A stretch of 12,596 nucleotides of DNA from Anaerolineae bacterium (GTDB lineage Bacteria > Chloroflexota > Anaerolineae > 4572-78 > J111), in contig JAGRCC010000695.1 of the NCBI GenBank assembly GCA_020433785.1, positions 1 to 12,596 of the forward strand. The letters run 5' to 3'. Below the pieces are notes generated by a model. The model made no database searches. It was not told the DNA's origin and worked only from the letters and a program-made list of their open reading frames with translations. Made by a program: the position numbers and the translations under genes. Shown here one piece after another: positions 1-7,434 of the stretch (its first letter is position 1; each line of letters starts with the position of its first letter).

Positions 1-722
1 AGGCCGATGGCGGCTTGAATGTTGGTCATTCGGTAGTTGAAGGCAATTTCGGGATGCCAGTAAGGGTTGTCATTGTATCGGCCTTGATTTTCCAGAAAAA
101 AGGCCCGTTTGGCCCATTCTTCATTATCGGTCACAATGATGCCGCCCTCACCGGTGGTGATGATCTTGTTGCCGTAAAAGCTGAAGATAGCGGCGTCGCT
201 TAAGCCGCCGGTGCGTTTGCCTTTGTAACACGCGCCGTGCGCTTCGGCCGCATCTTCAAAAAGCAGCAAGCCGTGTTCGTCAGCGATGTCTCGCAGCGGG
301 TCCATGTCAGCCGGGTGGCCGTACAAATGAACGGCGAAAATGGCTTTGGTCTGGGGCGTGATGGCCGCAGCGACCCTCTCGGGATCGATATTCCAGGTTT
401 CGGTTTCCGAGTCGACAAAGACTGGCGTGGCGCCGGTATAGCGAATGCCATTGGCCGTGGCCACATAGGTTAGGCTCGGCATGATCACCTCATCGCCGGG
501 GCCAAAATTGAGTGCGGCCGCCAGCAAATGAATTGCGACCGTGCCGTTGGCGGTAGCCACACCATAGCGGGTGCCGCAGTAAGCCGCAAATTGTTGCTCG
601 AAATCCTGGACATATTTGCCCAGTGATGAAATCCAGCCGCTTTCGACGCAGTCGGTGACGTATTTGAGTTCGTTGCCGGCCAGCAACGGTTCGGCTACGG
701 GAATGAATGGATGCTCAGACAC
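1..722 (-). CDS. DegT/DnrJ/EryC1 sugar aminotransferase, perosamine-synthase-like (3' end cut off)
   Basis: PLP-dependent aminotransferase that would put an amino group on a nucleotide-linked keto-sugar, for cell-surface glycan or a glycosylated product; cytoplasmic. The frame gives 240 codons before the window edge; family members are usually 360-400 residues, so about a third is missing. Visible motifs: the N-terminal 'P.AEP.L.G.E' opening, 'ANGT.A' at 58-62, 'FEDAAEAHGA' at 155-164 with the PLP-ring Asp157, and 'SFYGNKIITTGEGG' at 181-194 with Lys186 as the Schiff-base lysine. The EDAAEAHGA and GNK.ITTGEGG wording is closest to what I recall of GDP-perosamine synthases, but the exact sugar cannot be fixed. 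The start is GTG at 722-720, with AGGAGA (727-732) four bases upstream. No gene overlaps it. The nearby epimerase at 3276 may serve the same sugar pathway. Confidence 0.93.
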   Translation of the reverse strand, partial: MSEHPFIPVAEPLLAGNELKYVTDCVESGWISSLGKYVQDFEQQFAAYCGTRYGVATANGTVAIHLLAAALNFGPGDEVIMPSLTYVATANGIRYTGATPVFVDSETETWNIDPERVAAAITPQTKAIFAVHLYGHPADMDPLRDIADEHGLLLFEDAAEAHGACYKGKRTGGLSDAAIFSFYGNKIITTGEGGIIVTDNEEWAKRAFFLENQGRYNDNPYWHPEIAFNYRMTNIQAAIG

Positions 723-767
723 AATGTCTCCTGCTTTGCTTAAGATATGCCGGTGGTGATTTTATGA

Positions 768-809
768 ATTAATCGAGTAGCATATCGGAGCCACAAAGCT
801 TGCTTTGTG
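768..809 (-). promoter_or_regulatory. Possible promoter of the aminotransferase gene with an overlapping palindrome
   Basis: On the minus strand TTGTGG (796-791) and ATTAAT (773-768) are 17 bp apart, a weak sigma70-like match (3/6 and 4/6). The -35 lies in a perfect inverted repeat, CACAAAGC-TT-GCTTTGTG (792-809 on the plus strand). This could be an operator, or a 7-bp hairpin with a CUUG loop. No plus-strand gene ends here, so a terminator role is unlikely. Confidence 0.3.
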
Positions 810-839
810 ATTTCCCAACTTATTTTTCTACCAGCGGCA

Positions 840-874
840 ATAAACAAAGGGGAGACCTGATAACGTGTCTCCCC
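840..874 (-). terminator. Rho-independent terminator of the purB-HAD operon
   Basis: A perfect 8-bp stem GGGGAGAC (849-856) / GTCTCCCC (867-874) with a 10-nt loop. Read on the minus strand it is followed by a T-rich run, TTTGTTTATT (848-839). It lies about 75 nt beyond the stop codon of the HAD gene. Confidence 0.7.
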
Positions 875-949
875 AATTGGATAAAAGCGGTCAAATCATA
901 ACCCTAACAAGGGTAAATGTCAAAGTGCTTGTCAGACAAGTCTACTGCC

Positions 950-1696
950 CTATTTACCGGTCAAATTGTTCCATTGGTCCAACAGGGCAAACAGCTCGGT
1001 GTAGTCGCTAATGACAGCGTTCGGGGTGACATTCTTGGTCACCTCGGTAATGTCATCCTCTTGCAAACCGATGTATTGAACTCCGCGCATGCCGACCGCT
1101 TGAGCGCCGAGGATATCCGTCCGCAGCAAATCGCCGATGTGGACGGCTTCCTCCGGTTGAGCATCAAGCACCTTAAGCGTGGATAAGAAGTTGTTGGGGT
1201 GGGGTTTGCTGCTGCCAAGTTCATCGGAAAAGGTAAGGTGGGTGAAGTAGTCGATAATCTTATCCTCAGTCATAATTTGGCGCAGCATCCGTCCAGGCGT
1301 TATGCCCGTATCCGAGATGACCCCCAGCCGGTAACGGACCGAGAGTTCTTGTAAAATTACCTCTATGCCGGGAACCAAGATCGGCAGGTTTTGCAAAACG
1401 CTTTCTTCCATATCGGTTTGGATTTGTTGTAAATCGTCAGGGGCCAGGGTAACCCCCAATTCGCGCAACATAATCTCTAACCATTCAGCCGCGCTGAGGG
1501 TTCGATGGTCCTCTTCCCAGGCTCGGGTCCAGGCGTCTCGAGCGACCAGGACCGCGTCCTGAAACTGTTCGAGCGAAAAAGTGGTAGCCTGGCCTCGTTC
1601 AACCTTGGCCTTGAGTTGGCGCAGTCGTTCGGCGTAATCGACCTTTTGGCCCTGATACAACGTCTGCCAGAAGTCGAAGGTGATAGCTTTAATCAT
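950..1696 (-). CDS. HAD-superfamily hydrolase (COG1011-like), DxW variant
   Basis: A 248-residue haloacid-dehalogenase-fold hydrolase, probably a cytoplasmic phosphatase or related enzyme of unknown substrate. All four HAD motifs are visible: motif I 'FDFWQTL' with nucleophile Asp8; motif II 'GVISDTG' with Ser128; motif III 'SSKPHP' with Lys164; motif IV 'HIGDLLRTD' with Asp189 and Asp194. A helical cap (about 15-105) separates motif I from the rest, as in subclass C1. Position D+2, which is Asp in most phosphatases, is Trp10; haloacid dehalogenases have Tyr there and some COG1011 members have Trp. The gene starts inside the purB stop codon (ATGA at 1696-1693), so translation is likely coupled; no strong Shine-Dalgarno is seen. 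A link to purine nucleotides is possible from context only. Confidence 0.9.
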   Translation of the reverse strand: MIKAITFDFWQTLYQGQKVDYAERLRQLKAKVERGQATTFSLEQFQDAVLVARDAWTRAWEEDHRTLSAAEWLEIMLRELGVTLAPDDLQQIQTDMEESVLQNLPILVPGIEVILQELSVRYRLGVISDTGITPGRMLRQIMTEDKIIDYFTHLTFSDELGSSKPHPNNFLSTLKVLDAQPEEAVHIGDLLRTDILGAQAVGMRGVQYIGLQEDDITEVTKNVTPNAVISDYTELFALLDQWNNLTGK

Positions 1697-3123
1697 AAAG
1701 TGATAATCTCTTTGATCTGTTTAGTCAGTAGTTTGGCCCGTTCAGGTGCATCACCAACATAATGACCGGCGTCAAGCAGTTGGATGATTTCTTCCTGGCT
1801 TAAATAGGCGGTGAGGCGTTCATCGGCAGTTAAGCGGGTCGGTAGGGAATTGGGTCGGCCGGCGGCCAGATCGGCCCAGGCGGCCATGCTGTGCTCGCGG
1901 ATGATCTCGTGCATCTCCTGCCGATCGGCGCCCAGTTTGGCGGCGGTCATCATCACCCGTTCGGTGGCGGCGAAGGTGCCGAACTTCTCCAGATTCCGGG
2001 CCATAGCCGCCTCATCGATCCGGAGATCGCGGACGAGGCGGGTGGCCCGGCGCACGATCTCATCGGTGGCCAGGAAGGCGGCCGGGAAGATTTCGCGGCG
2101 GTTGGCCGAGTCATCCAGGGTGCGTTCCAGCAGTGAGTGAGCGGCGTTATCCCAGGCAACCCGGGGCAGGGTGGCCACAAAGCGGGCCAGGCTGTCGATG
2201 TTTTCGGCGTTGATGGGGTTGCGTTTGAACGGCATGGCGCTAGAGCCGACTTGGCGGCGGCCAAACGGTTCGCCCCATTCCCCCAGCGACGGCGCTTGCA
2301 GCAGCCGCAAGTCAAAGGCAAATTTGTATAGTGATCCGGCCAGCCCGGCCAGGGCGTTGAGTACTAGCCAATCTTGCTTGCGCGGATAGGTTTGGGTGGC
2401 CACCGGAAACGGCTCCAGATCGATGGCGGCCATAATCCGGGCCTCGAGCTGGGCGGCGCTCCAGGTTGGCTCATCAGGTGAGGCATTTGGCGCCGGGGCC
2501 AGCAGTTCTTCATAAGACGCCGAGGTGCCGACCGCGCCCTTAAAGCCCTTGCCCCGGATACCGGCTCGAACGTGGCGGAGTTCGGTTAAATCGGTGAGTA
2601 GGTCGAAGCCATATTGGGCCAGCCGATAGCCCAGCGTAGTGGGTTCGGCGGGCTGTAAGTGGGTAAAGCCGATAATCGGGGTGTCGGCCCAGCGCTCGAT
2701 TTGAGCCGCTAATTCTGATAATAGGGTGGTCAGTTTGGTTAGCAGCAGATCGAGGCTTTCACGCAGGCGTAGGGCGTCGGCGTTGTCCTCGATGTCCATC
2801 GAAGTGGCTCCGAGGTGAATGATGCCGCCGCCAACAGGGCACTGCTCGGCATAGGTTTTGACCTCGGCCATCAGATCGTGAAAAATTTCGGCTTCGATTT
2901 GGTGAGCGCGGTCAACATCGATCTCATCCACGTGAGCGCGCAAATCATCAACCTGGGCCTGATTGACCAGGCCGATTTCGCGTTGGGCGTCGGCCAGGGC
3001 GATCCACAACTGCCGCCATAAGCGCCGTTTGTGGGCTTCGCTCCAGATGTGGCGCATTTCCGTTGATCCGTAGCGCCAGGTGAACGGAGAAAGATACGTT
3101 TGGTGGTTAAATTGTTGGCTCAT
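1693..3123 (-). CDS. purB: Adenylosuccinate lyase
   Basis: A 476-residue enzyme of the fumarase/aspartase superfamily. PurB cleaves SAICAR to AICAR and adenylosuccinate to AMP, two fumarate-releasing steps of purine synthesis in the cytoplasm. The superfamily signature 'GSSAMPFKRNP' is complete at 293-303. Other conserved regions are 'HLGATSMD' (103-110) and 'FTHLQPAEPTTLG' (153-165), where His155 is the expected catalytic acid. The 'TQTYPRKQD' stretch (243-251) and the length fit the PurB branch rather than argininosuccinate lyase or fumarase. It is the first gene of a two-gene operon with the HAD hydrolase (4-nt overlap). There is no Shine-Dalgarno before ATG 3123-3121; the promoter lies so close that the mRNA is probably leaderless. 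Confidence 0.96.
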   Translation of the reverse strand: MSQQFNHQTYLSPFTWRYGSTEMRHIWSEAHKRRLWRQLWIALADAQREIGLVNQAQVDDLRAHVDEIDVDRAHQIEAEIFHDLMAEVKTYAEQCPVGGGIIHLGATSMDIEDNADALRLRESLDLLLTKLTTLLSELAAQIERWADTPIIGFTHLQPAEPTTLGYRLAQYGFDLLTDLTELRHVRAGIRGKGFKGAVGTSASYEELLAPAPNASPDEPTWSAAQLEARIMAAIDLEPFPVATQTYPRKQDWLVLNALAGLAGSLYKFAFDLRLLQAPSLGEWGEPFGRRQVGSSAMPFKRNPINAENIDSLARFVATLPRVAWDNAAHSLLERTLDDSANRREIFPAAFLATDEIVRRATRLVRDLRIDEAAMARNLEKFGTFAATERVMMTAAKLGADRQEMHEIIREHSMAAWADLAAGRPNSLPTRLTADERLTAYLSQEEIIQLLDAGHYVGDAPERAKLLTKQIKEIITL

Positions 3124-3129
3124 AAAGTC

Positions 3130-3158
3130 AGTATAACATAGTCCCTATGGGCCAGCAA
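3130..3158 (-). promoter_or_regulatory. purB promoter, predicted leaderless start
   Basis: Minus-strand -35 TTGCTG (3158-3153), a 17-bp spacer, and extended -10 TGT-TATACT (3138-3130). Only six bases (GACTTT) separate the -10 from the ATG, so the expected +1 is the A of the start codon. No ribosome-binding site precedes it. Confidence 0.65.
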
Positions 3159-3163
3159 AGTGA

Positions 3164-3192
3164 TTGACGGACCTATTGTAACCTGCTAGAAT
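3164..3192 (+). promoter_or_regulatory. Promoter of the epimerase-like gene
   Basis: -35 TTGACG (3164-3169), a 17-bp spacer and extended -10 TGC-TAGAAT (3187-3192) make a strong sigma70-type match. The predicted start near 3199 gives a leader of about 77 nt. The -35 is only 5 bp from the -35 of the divergent purB promoter, so the two cannot easily be bound by polymerase at the same time. Confidence 0.65.
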
Positions 3193-3275
3193 GGAGGGTG
3201 GCTCTGGAGGAAACTAGACTTGAACGGAAAGACCGGCTAAAATCTACAAACTCACCAAGTACATAAGGAGATACG

Positions 3276-3848
3276 ATGCCACAAATAACAGAGTCCCAGT
3301 TCATTCAAGGGGTGCAACTGGTCACCTTTAACGCCTTTGGCGACGACCGGGGGCGGTTTATGGAAACATTCCGGCGCGAATGGTTTCCCCAGCGAAGTTG
3401 GGAAAAAATCCAATCTAATTGTTCCAAATCCAAAGCGAGTGTGCTGCGCGGGCTGCATTATCATTTTCATCAGATCGACTATTGGACGGTGGCAGCAGGG
3501 ACTATTCGAGCCGCATTGTTTGATCTACGTGTGGGATCACCAACGCAAGGTGTGGCCCAAACCGTTGAAATTGGCGATGAGAATTTGATGGGGATTTTTA
3601 TCCCGGTTGGGGTTGCTCACGGCTTCGTTACCCTAACGGATGCGACCTTGATTTATATTGTTGACAATTATTATAACGGTCAAGATGAATTTGGCGTCGC
3701 CTGGGATGACCCTGATATTGCCATGCCGTGGGGGGTAGACGCACCGGTGGTTTCCCCACGAGATGCTACCAATCCTCGCTTAAAGGACATTCCCGCCGAG
3801 ATAATGCCCACTTATCTACCGGTCACTATGGTTCAGCCACAGACTTAA
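3276..3848 (+). CDS. dTDP-4-dehydrorhamnose 3,5-epimerase (RmlC) family protein, non-canonical active site
   Basis: A 190-residue cupin-fold nucleotide-sugar epimerase, cytoplasmic, usually part of dTDP-rhamnose or related deoxysugar synthesis. Family motifs: 'DDRGRFMETFR' (23-33), 'QSNCSKSKASVLRGLHYH' (46-63) with the catalytic-base position His61 and substrate-binding Arg58, 'PVGVAHGF' (110-117), the catalytic-tyrosine region 'NYY' (131-133), and 'GVAWDDPDIAMPW' (140-152). The loop that reads 'QGKLVR' in classical RmlC reads 'QIDYWT' here (66-71), so the conserved lysine is Asp68 by my alignment. It may therefore be a 3- or 5-epimerase on another sugar, or a relative with a different task. 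Start ATG 3276 follows AAGGAG (3265-3270) with a 5-nt gap. It is transcribed alone; rmlA, rmlB and rmlD are not in the window. Confidence 0.85.
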   Translation: MPQITESQFIQGVQLVTFNAFGDDRGRFMETFRREWFPQRSWEKIQSNCSKSKASVLRGLHYHFHQIDYWTVAAGTIRAALFDLRVGSPTQGVAQTVEIGDENLMGIFIPVGVAHGFVTLTDATLIYIVDNYYNGQDEFGVAWDDPDIAMPWGVDAPVVSPRDATNPRLKDIPAEIMPTYLPVTMVQPQT

Positions 3849-3902
3849 GGGGGCGTGTCAAATCCTTAAGTTGATCGGGATGAATGTTTCCCGGATAAGG
3901 TC

Positions 3903-3949
3903 CAAACAAATAAAAATGGGCGCTGATTAAACCAGCGCCCATTTGTGTT
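3903..3949. terminator. Bidirectional terminator between convergent genes
   Basis: A perfect 12-bp stem AAATGGGCGCTG (3914-3925) / CAGCGCCCATTT (3933-3944) with a 7-nt loop. On the minus strand it is followed by a long T-rich stretch (complement of 3916-3903), ideal for the dockerin gene. On the plus strand the trailing ATTTGTGTT is weaker but usable for the epimerase gene. Confidence 0.85.
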
Positions 3950-3967
3950 ATGGCTTATGGGCATGGA

Positions 3968-5164
3968 TTAAGGACATTCCTCCGACAACCGGTCGGTCAC
4001 AATCGCCACATCGTCCTCATCGATTATGTTGTCGTTATTGATATCGAACTCCAGCACATAGTTGGGGTCGCCTAACTCCTGACCCACGCGCCCGGCGGCG
4101 GCCTGCACATCGCCGACATCGATGACGTCATCTTCATTCAAATCACCAAAGCAGCTGGTAACGCTAATCTGGCCATCGCCAATTTGGGCGCTGATGGACT
4201 TGCCGAGCCGGGCCACCAGCCGCACGTCGTCGAGTTCAAGGGCCGATATCCCCGGCTGTTTGGATACAAAATTGATGACCGCCAGAGTGCCGCCGCCGTT
4301 CGGGCCGGCGGTGTCGCCCGAGGTAAAGGCCACGAAGGAAATTTCGCCGCTGGTATTATCGATCTCAGTAACCAGGGGATTGGTCTGGCGCCCTGTGCTG
4401 TCTAAGAAATTCCCTAAAACGACATCCTCGATTTCTATGACTTTGGGGTTAAAGTTGAGCGTACCTTGAAACGCACCCAGATCGTTGACGTTAGCCACAT
4501 CAATGGCGATAGTACCGGCTACGCCATCTTCATTGTTGATGTGGCCCGGATTAATCCAAACGGTCGGCGATCCGTCGGAAGAAGGGATCAGCGGCGAGAA
4601 AGCGGCGCTGAACTCATTCGCTTTGGGACGAGGATCGGCATCAGCGACAGGTTCCGGTTGTAGAGTGGGCGTAGGCGGCGCGGCGGTGGCTGTTGGCGAT
4701 GGGGTGGGCGTGGGCGGCGTTTCGCTGTAGTAGCTCAAATCGACCGTGGCGATCTCCTCATCGGCCAAGTATACTTGCGCTGTGCCTTGAGCCGCCACGG
4801 CTTGACTGGGGAGAAGCAAGACGGCGGTGTAAGTACCGGCTTTTAAGCCGGTCAGCGAGTAGCGCCCATCGCTGTCGGTGCGAACGATGCTGCCGTTGAT
4901 ATCCACCTCAAACCCTTGGCCGGGTCGGCCGGTGGATAGATCGGTGACCTGGCCGTAGATACCGGCTTTGTTCAAGGCGTGGCTGCCATTAGAGTCATCA
5001 TCGTCGGAGTGAGGGCGCGGGGTGAGATTAGGTTCACGGGCCGGCGGCGTTATGAACGAGGCGTCTGTGGGCGAAGGCTGGTTGAGTACGATTAGGACAA
5101 AACAGGCCAGGATAAATAGTCCCACTCCAATGAGAATAGTGCGCATAGATTTCAGTTCAAACAT
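3968..5164 (-). CDS. Membrane-anchored cohesin-dockerin protein with carboxypeptidase-regulatory-like domain
   Basis: A 398-residue extracytoplasmic protein. Residues 8-27 form one hydrophobic segment, an N-terminal anchor or uncleaved signal. Residues 68-145 ('GIYGQVTDLSTGRPGQGFEV...TDSDGRYSLTGLKAGTYTAVL') match a carboxypeptidase regulatory-like beta-sandwich. A Pro/Thr-rich linker spans 148-172. Residues 200-336 look like a cohesin domain (alternating beta-strands, 'GAFQGTLNFNPKVIEI', 'GTLAVINFVSK'). The C-terminus carries two dockerin-type calcium loops: D341-N343-D345...D349 and D374-N376-D378...D382. Cohesins bind dockerins, so self-association or partner recruitment is possible. It is the second gene of an operon, 27 nt after the PKD protein, with AAAGGAG upstream of ATG 5164. 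The partner is not known. Confidence 0.85.
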   Translation of the reverse strand: MFELKSMRTILIGVGLFILACFVLIVLNQPSPTDASFITPPAREPNLTPRPHSDDDDSNGSHALNKAGIYGQVTDLSTGRPGQGFEVDINGSIVRTDSDGRYSLTGLKAGTYTAVLLLPSQAVAAQGTAQVYLADEEIATVDLSYYSETPPTPTPSPTATAAPPTPTLQPEPVADADPRPKANEFSAAFSPLIPSSDGSPTVWINPGHINNEDGVAGTIAIDVANVNDLGAFQGTLNFNPKVIEIEDVVLGNFLDSTGRQTNPLVTEIDNTSGEISFVAFTSGDTAGPNGGGTLAVINFVSKQPGISALELDDVRLVARLGKSISAQIGDGQISVTSCFGDLNEDDVIDVGDVQAAAGRVGQELGDPNYVLEFDINNDNIIDEDDVAIVTDRLSEECP

Positions 5165-5191
5165 CGGTTCACTCTCCTTTCTATCATTAGC

Positions 5192-6505
5192 CTAACGGGC
5201 TGGTAGGTTGCTACGACCATGTTGGGCTGGGGTAACGTCGTTGGCGATTGCTTCTATTACGGGTACTGGATCGCATTTATTATTGAATTCATTACTTTCA
5301 GATACGGCGCCATCATTTAACCCGTCGTTATTGTTGATACTGTCAACATAGATGTACATCGTATTAGTCGGGGACGGAAGTCTGCCGTTCCAGATAGTAT
5401 ATTCTGGAACATAGCCATGAGTGGGATCATCCTCAGTGCTCCTTGATACCAAAATTCGACTCCCCTCTGGTTCGATCGGGTTATTGCTAATACCCCAGGC
5501 AATGCCGGTCGTGCAGGAATTTTTCCCGCCACAGGCATCCTGCCAGCGGCCCAAATTACTTGGCGAGGGTGGGGAGTCGGGGTCAAAGTAGGCATCGACC
5601 CAGAAGCCATCAGCTTCTGTTTGTCCCTTATTTTCGATCTGAACGGTAATTAGTACTAGTTCACCCGGCTTGGGATTTAGTGGATTTAATGCGTATTTAC
5701 AGACTAAATCGGCCTCGGTGGGTGGGAGAGGCGGAGACTGATTTTTGAATAAAATAGGTAGAAATGTCTTTGGCTGGTCTGGCGGGGCTGGAAAAGGTAT
5801 ATCTAGTTGAATAGAAGCCGTTCCAAGTGGAGTGGGGCTGAAGTTGGTCGCACTTAATATAACAGTATACATCCCCGGTGAGGCGTAAGTATGGGTTATT
5901 CTTCTATTTGTGCCCGAGTTAACCGGGTTACTGCCATCGCCAAATTCCCATCTGAAATAAATAGGCGGTGCGCCGCTGAGCACTGTGGCTGTAAAGACCA
6001 TCGGCTGACCATATGTGACCGGCTCACTGTAAGTAATCAACACATTTGGCGGCGGGGGTTCAGGTAAATCGGTGACGGTGAGGACTAGAGAGGTGGTAAC
6101 CAGCCGATTACTAAAGTTGGTGGCGCTCAGGACTATGTTGTATGCCCCGGTCAGATCGAAAGTGTGCGCTATTAATGAGGTATCAGTGTAACTTATCGGG
6201 GTGCCATCGCCAAAATTCCAACTGTAGTAGATTGGCTCCGTACCACCGGTGACCGTAGCGGTGAAGAAAACCGGTTCGGCCACATCGACAGGGGTGCTGT
6301 GGCTAATCGCCAGGCCGGTTATCGGATCAGTGGCCAGGATATCGATACCACTAATGACTGCGCTCGGACGCAGTACCGTCTCAAGTTGTTCAACATCTTG
6401 TTTGGCCTGCGCCGGTGTAGCCGAAAATCCGGCCAGGATCATATTAAAAGCTAAGACCATCATCAGCGGCACTATTAAGACCGCAAAAAACTTTAATTTT
6501 TTCAT
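5192..6505 (-). CDS. Secreted PKD-domain protein with CARDB-like domain
   Basis: A 437-residue secreted protein of unknown function. It has a classic Sec signal peptide: MKKLK, a hydrophobic core to about 27, then 'TPAQA' with likely cleavage after Ala34. Two PKD domains follow, about 68-146 and 152-236, each with the family's 'W.FGDG' turn (96-101 and 186-191) and an 'H.Y/F..G.Y.V.LSATN' strand (115-130, 205-221). The 'FLPILFKN' segment (248-255) resembles the short hydrophobic linker common in Chloroflexota secreted proteins (recalled, not searched). Residues 262-415 look like a CARDB-type adhesion domain ('ENKGQTEADGFWVDAYFD', 'SESNEFNN'). Four cysteines (325, 331, 269, 411) could form disulfides. 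It is likely a surface adhesion or scaffold component, co-transcribed with the dockerin protein. The start has only a weak GGGGAAG site. Confidence 0.85.
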   Translation of the reverse strand: MKKLKFFAVLIVPLMMVLAFNMILAGFSATPAQAKQDVEQLETVLRPSAVISGIDILATDPITGLAISHSTPVDVAEPVFFTATVTGGTEPIYYSWNFGDGTPISYTDTSLIAHTFDLTGAYNIVLSATNFSNRLVTTSLVLTVTDLPEPPPPNVLITYSEPVTYGQPMVFTATVLSGAPPIYFRWEFGDGSNPVNSGTNRRITHTYASPGMYTVILSATNFSPTPLGTASIQLDIPFPAPPDQPKTFLPILFKNQSPPLPPTEADLVCKYALNPLNPKPGELVLITVQIENKGQTEADGFWVDAYFDPDSPPSPSNLGRWQDACGGKNSCTTGIAWGISNNPIEPEGSRILVSRSTEDDPTHGYVPEYTIWNGRLPSPTNTMYIYVDSINNNDGLNDGAVSESNEFNNKCDPVPVIEAIANDVTPAQHGRSNLPAR

Positions 6506-6600
6506 CGCAATCTTCCCCGCAATTAAACTTGTGGCTTTACAAGCTCCACGAACTCTGATACTACGGTACGCGACGTTGCGTTTCCGGCATAGGGAGAAAA

Positions 6601-6633
6601 CTCACGGATTGATCCTGAAAAAACTCCCGTGAG
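6601..6633. promoter_or_regulatory. Inverted repeat in the divergent PKD / response-regulator intergenic region
   Basis: CTCACGG (6601-6607) and CCGTGAG (6627-6633) are perfect 7-bp arms separated by 19 bp, 40 bp before the response regulator start. This could be a regulator-binding site or a leader hairpin. No convincing -35/-10 pair is seen for either flanking gene. Confidence 0.25.
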
Positions 6634-6673
6634 GAACTTGGCAGGTTGGACCGGCGGGTGTATCTTAAGAGAC

Positions 6674-7366
6674 ATGAGCAGGTCCACTATCAACGTCTTA
6701 ATCGCAGATGATCAAGAGGTCGCCCGGGAAGGGTATCGGCGCATTTTGGAGACACAAGCTGATTTGACGGTGGTTGGCATGGCGACCAACGGTTTGGATG
6801 CGGTCCATGTGGCCCAAAACGAATGCCCGGATGTGGCTATTTTAGACATTCGGATGCCGCAGCTCAACGGTATCGAAGCCGCGCGCCGGATGCGGGCCAT
6901 CTGTCCGCAGGTCGGTATTGTGCTGCTGTCATTCTATGATCACCCCAGTTATGTGCGAAACTTCTTGAAAGAGGGTGCGGCGGGCAAAGCCTTTTTGCTG
7001 AAACAAACCATTGGCCGAATTGATGAGTTAGTTAGAGCGATTAAAGCCGTAGCCGATGGCCAAATGATGCTCGATCCCACCATCATCGATGATCTGATGC
7101 ACGATGCGCCGTTGGCCTCGTTAACTGATTTAACCCCTCAAGAAATGCGTGTCCTGGAATTAATGGCCAAAGGCTATGCCAACACCGGGATTGCTGAGGC
7201 GTTGGTGGTGCAGGAACGAACGATTGAAAATTACGTCAGCAATATTTTTGCCAAGCTGCACCTCAAAAACAAAGGGCAACAGGCCCGGGTCCAGGCCGTT
7301 CTGCTCTTCTTGGAAGCTACAGGCCGCTTGCGGCGCAGCGATGAACTACCCCGTGACGATGACTAA
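6674..7366 (+). CDS. NarL/FixJ-type response regulator
   Basis: A 230-residue two-component response regulator: receiver domain (about 5-125) and LuxR-type helix-turn-helix (about 150-212). Receiver residues are intact: acidic pocket Asp12-Asp13, phospho-acceptor Asp58 in 'AILDIRMP', switch Ser86, and Lys110 in 'FLLKQ'. The output domain shows 'LTPQEMRVLELMAKGYANTGIAEALVVQERTIENYVSNI', with the recognition helix around 180-192. On phosphorylation it should dimerise and bind DNA. I place the start at ATG 6674 because the receiver begins right after it; an in-frame GTG at 6629 would add 15 residues outside the domain. Its partner is plausibly the NarX-type kinase at 7986-9230, since that kinase class pairs with NarL-type regulators. 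Targets are unknown. Confidence 0.93.
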   Translation: MSRSTINVLIADDQEVAREGYRRILETQADLTVVGMATNGLDAVHVAQNECPDVAILDIRMPQLNGIEAARRMRAICPQVGIVLLSFYDHPSYVRNFLKEGAAGKAFLLKQTIGRIDELVRAIKAVADGQMMLDPTIIDDLMHDAPLASLTDLTPQEMRVLELMAKGYANTGIAEALVVQERTIENYVSNIFAKLHLKNKGQQARVQAVLLFLEATGRLRRSDELPRDDD

Positions 7367-7369
7367 TCC

Positions 7370-7434
7370 GTGGTTCACCGCTAACTGGTGAGAAAGCCCC
7401 CTAGTCGAGTTCTCATAAACCCATTAGAGTGACA
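7370..7434 (+). repeat. Copy A of an imperfect ~60-bp element following a response regulator gene
   Basis: It starts just after the stop codon of the NarL-type gene. It shares with copy B (7933-7993), in order: GTTC, CG(C)TAACTG, CCCCCT, a TCG/GAG-like patch, the 11-mer TAAACCCATTA (7416-7426) and a GACA end. Between TAACTG and TAAACCC, arms GTGAGAA (7388-7394) and TTCTCAT (7410-7416) can pair. Role unknown: 3'-UTR structure, weak terminator or binding site. Confidence 0.5.

Noticed and set aside
901..914. ACCCT-AACA-AGGGT hairpin beyond the HAD gene
   Set aside because: A five-base stem without a T-run; the stronger terminator at 840-874 explains the 3' end better.
6629..6673. GTG 6629 as start of the NarL-type regulator
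   Set aside because: The extra 15 residues lie outside the receiver fold and there is no good ribosome-binding site. ATG 6674 places the first beta-strand at the usual position.
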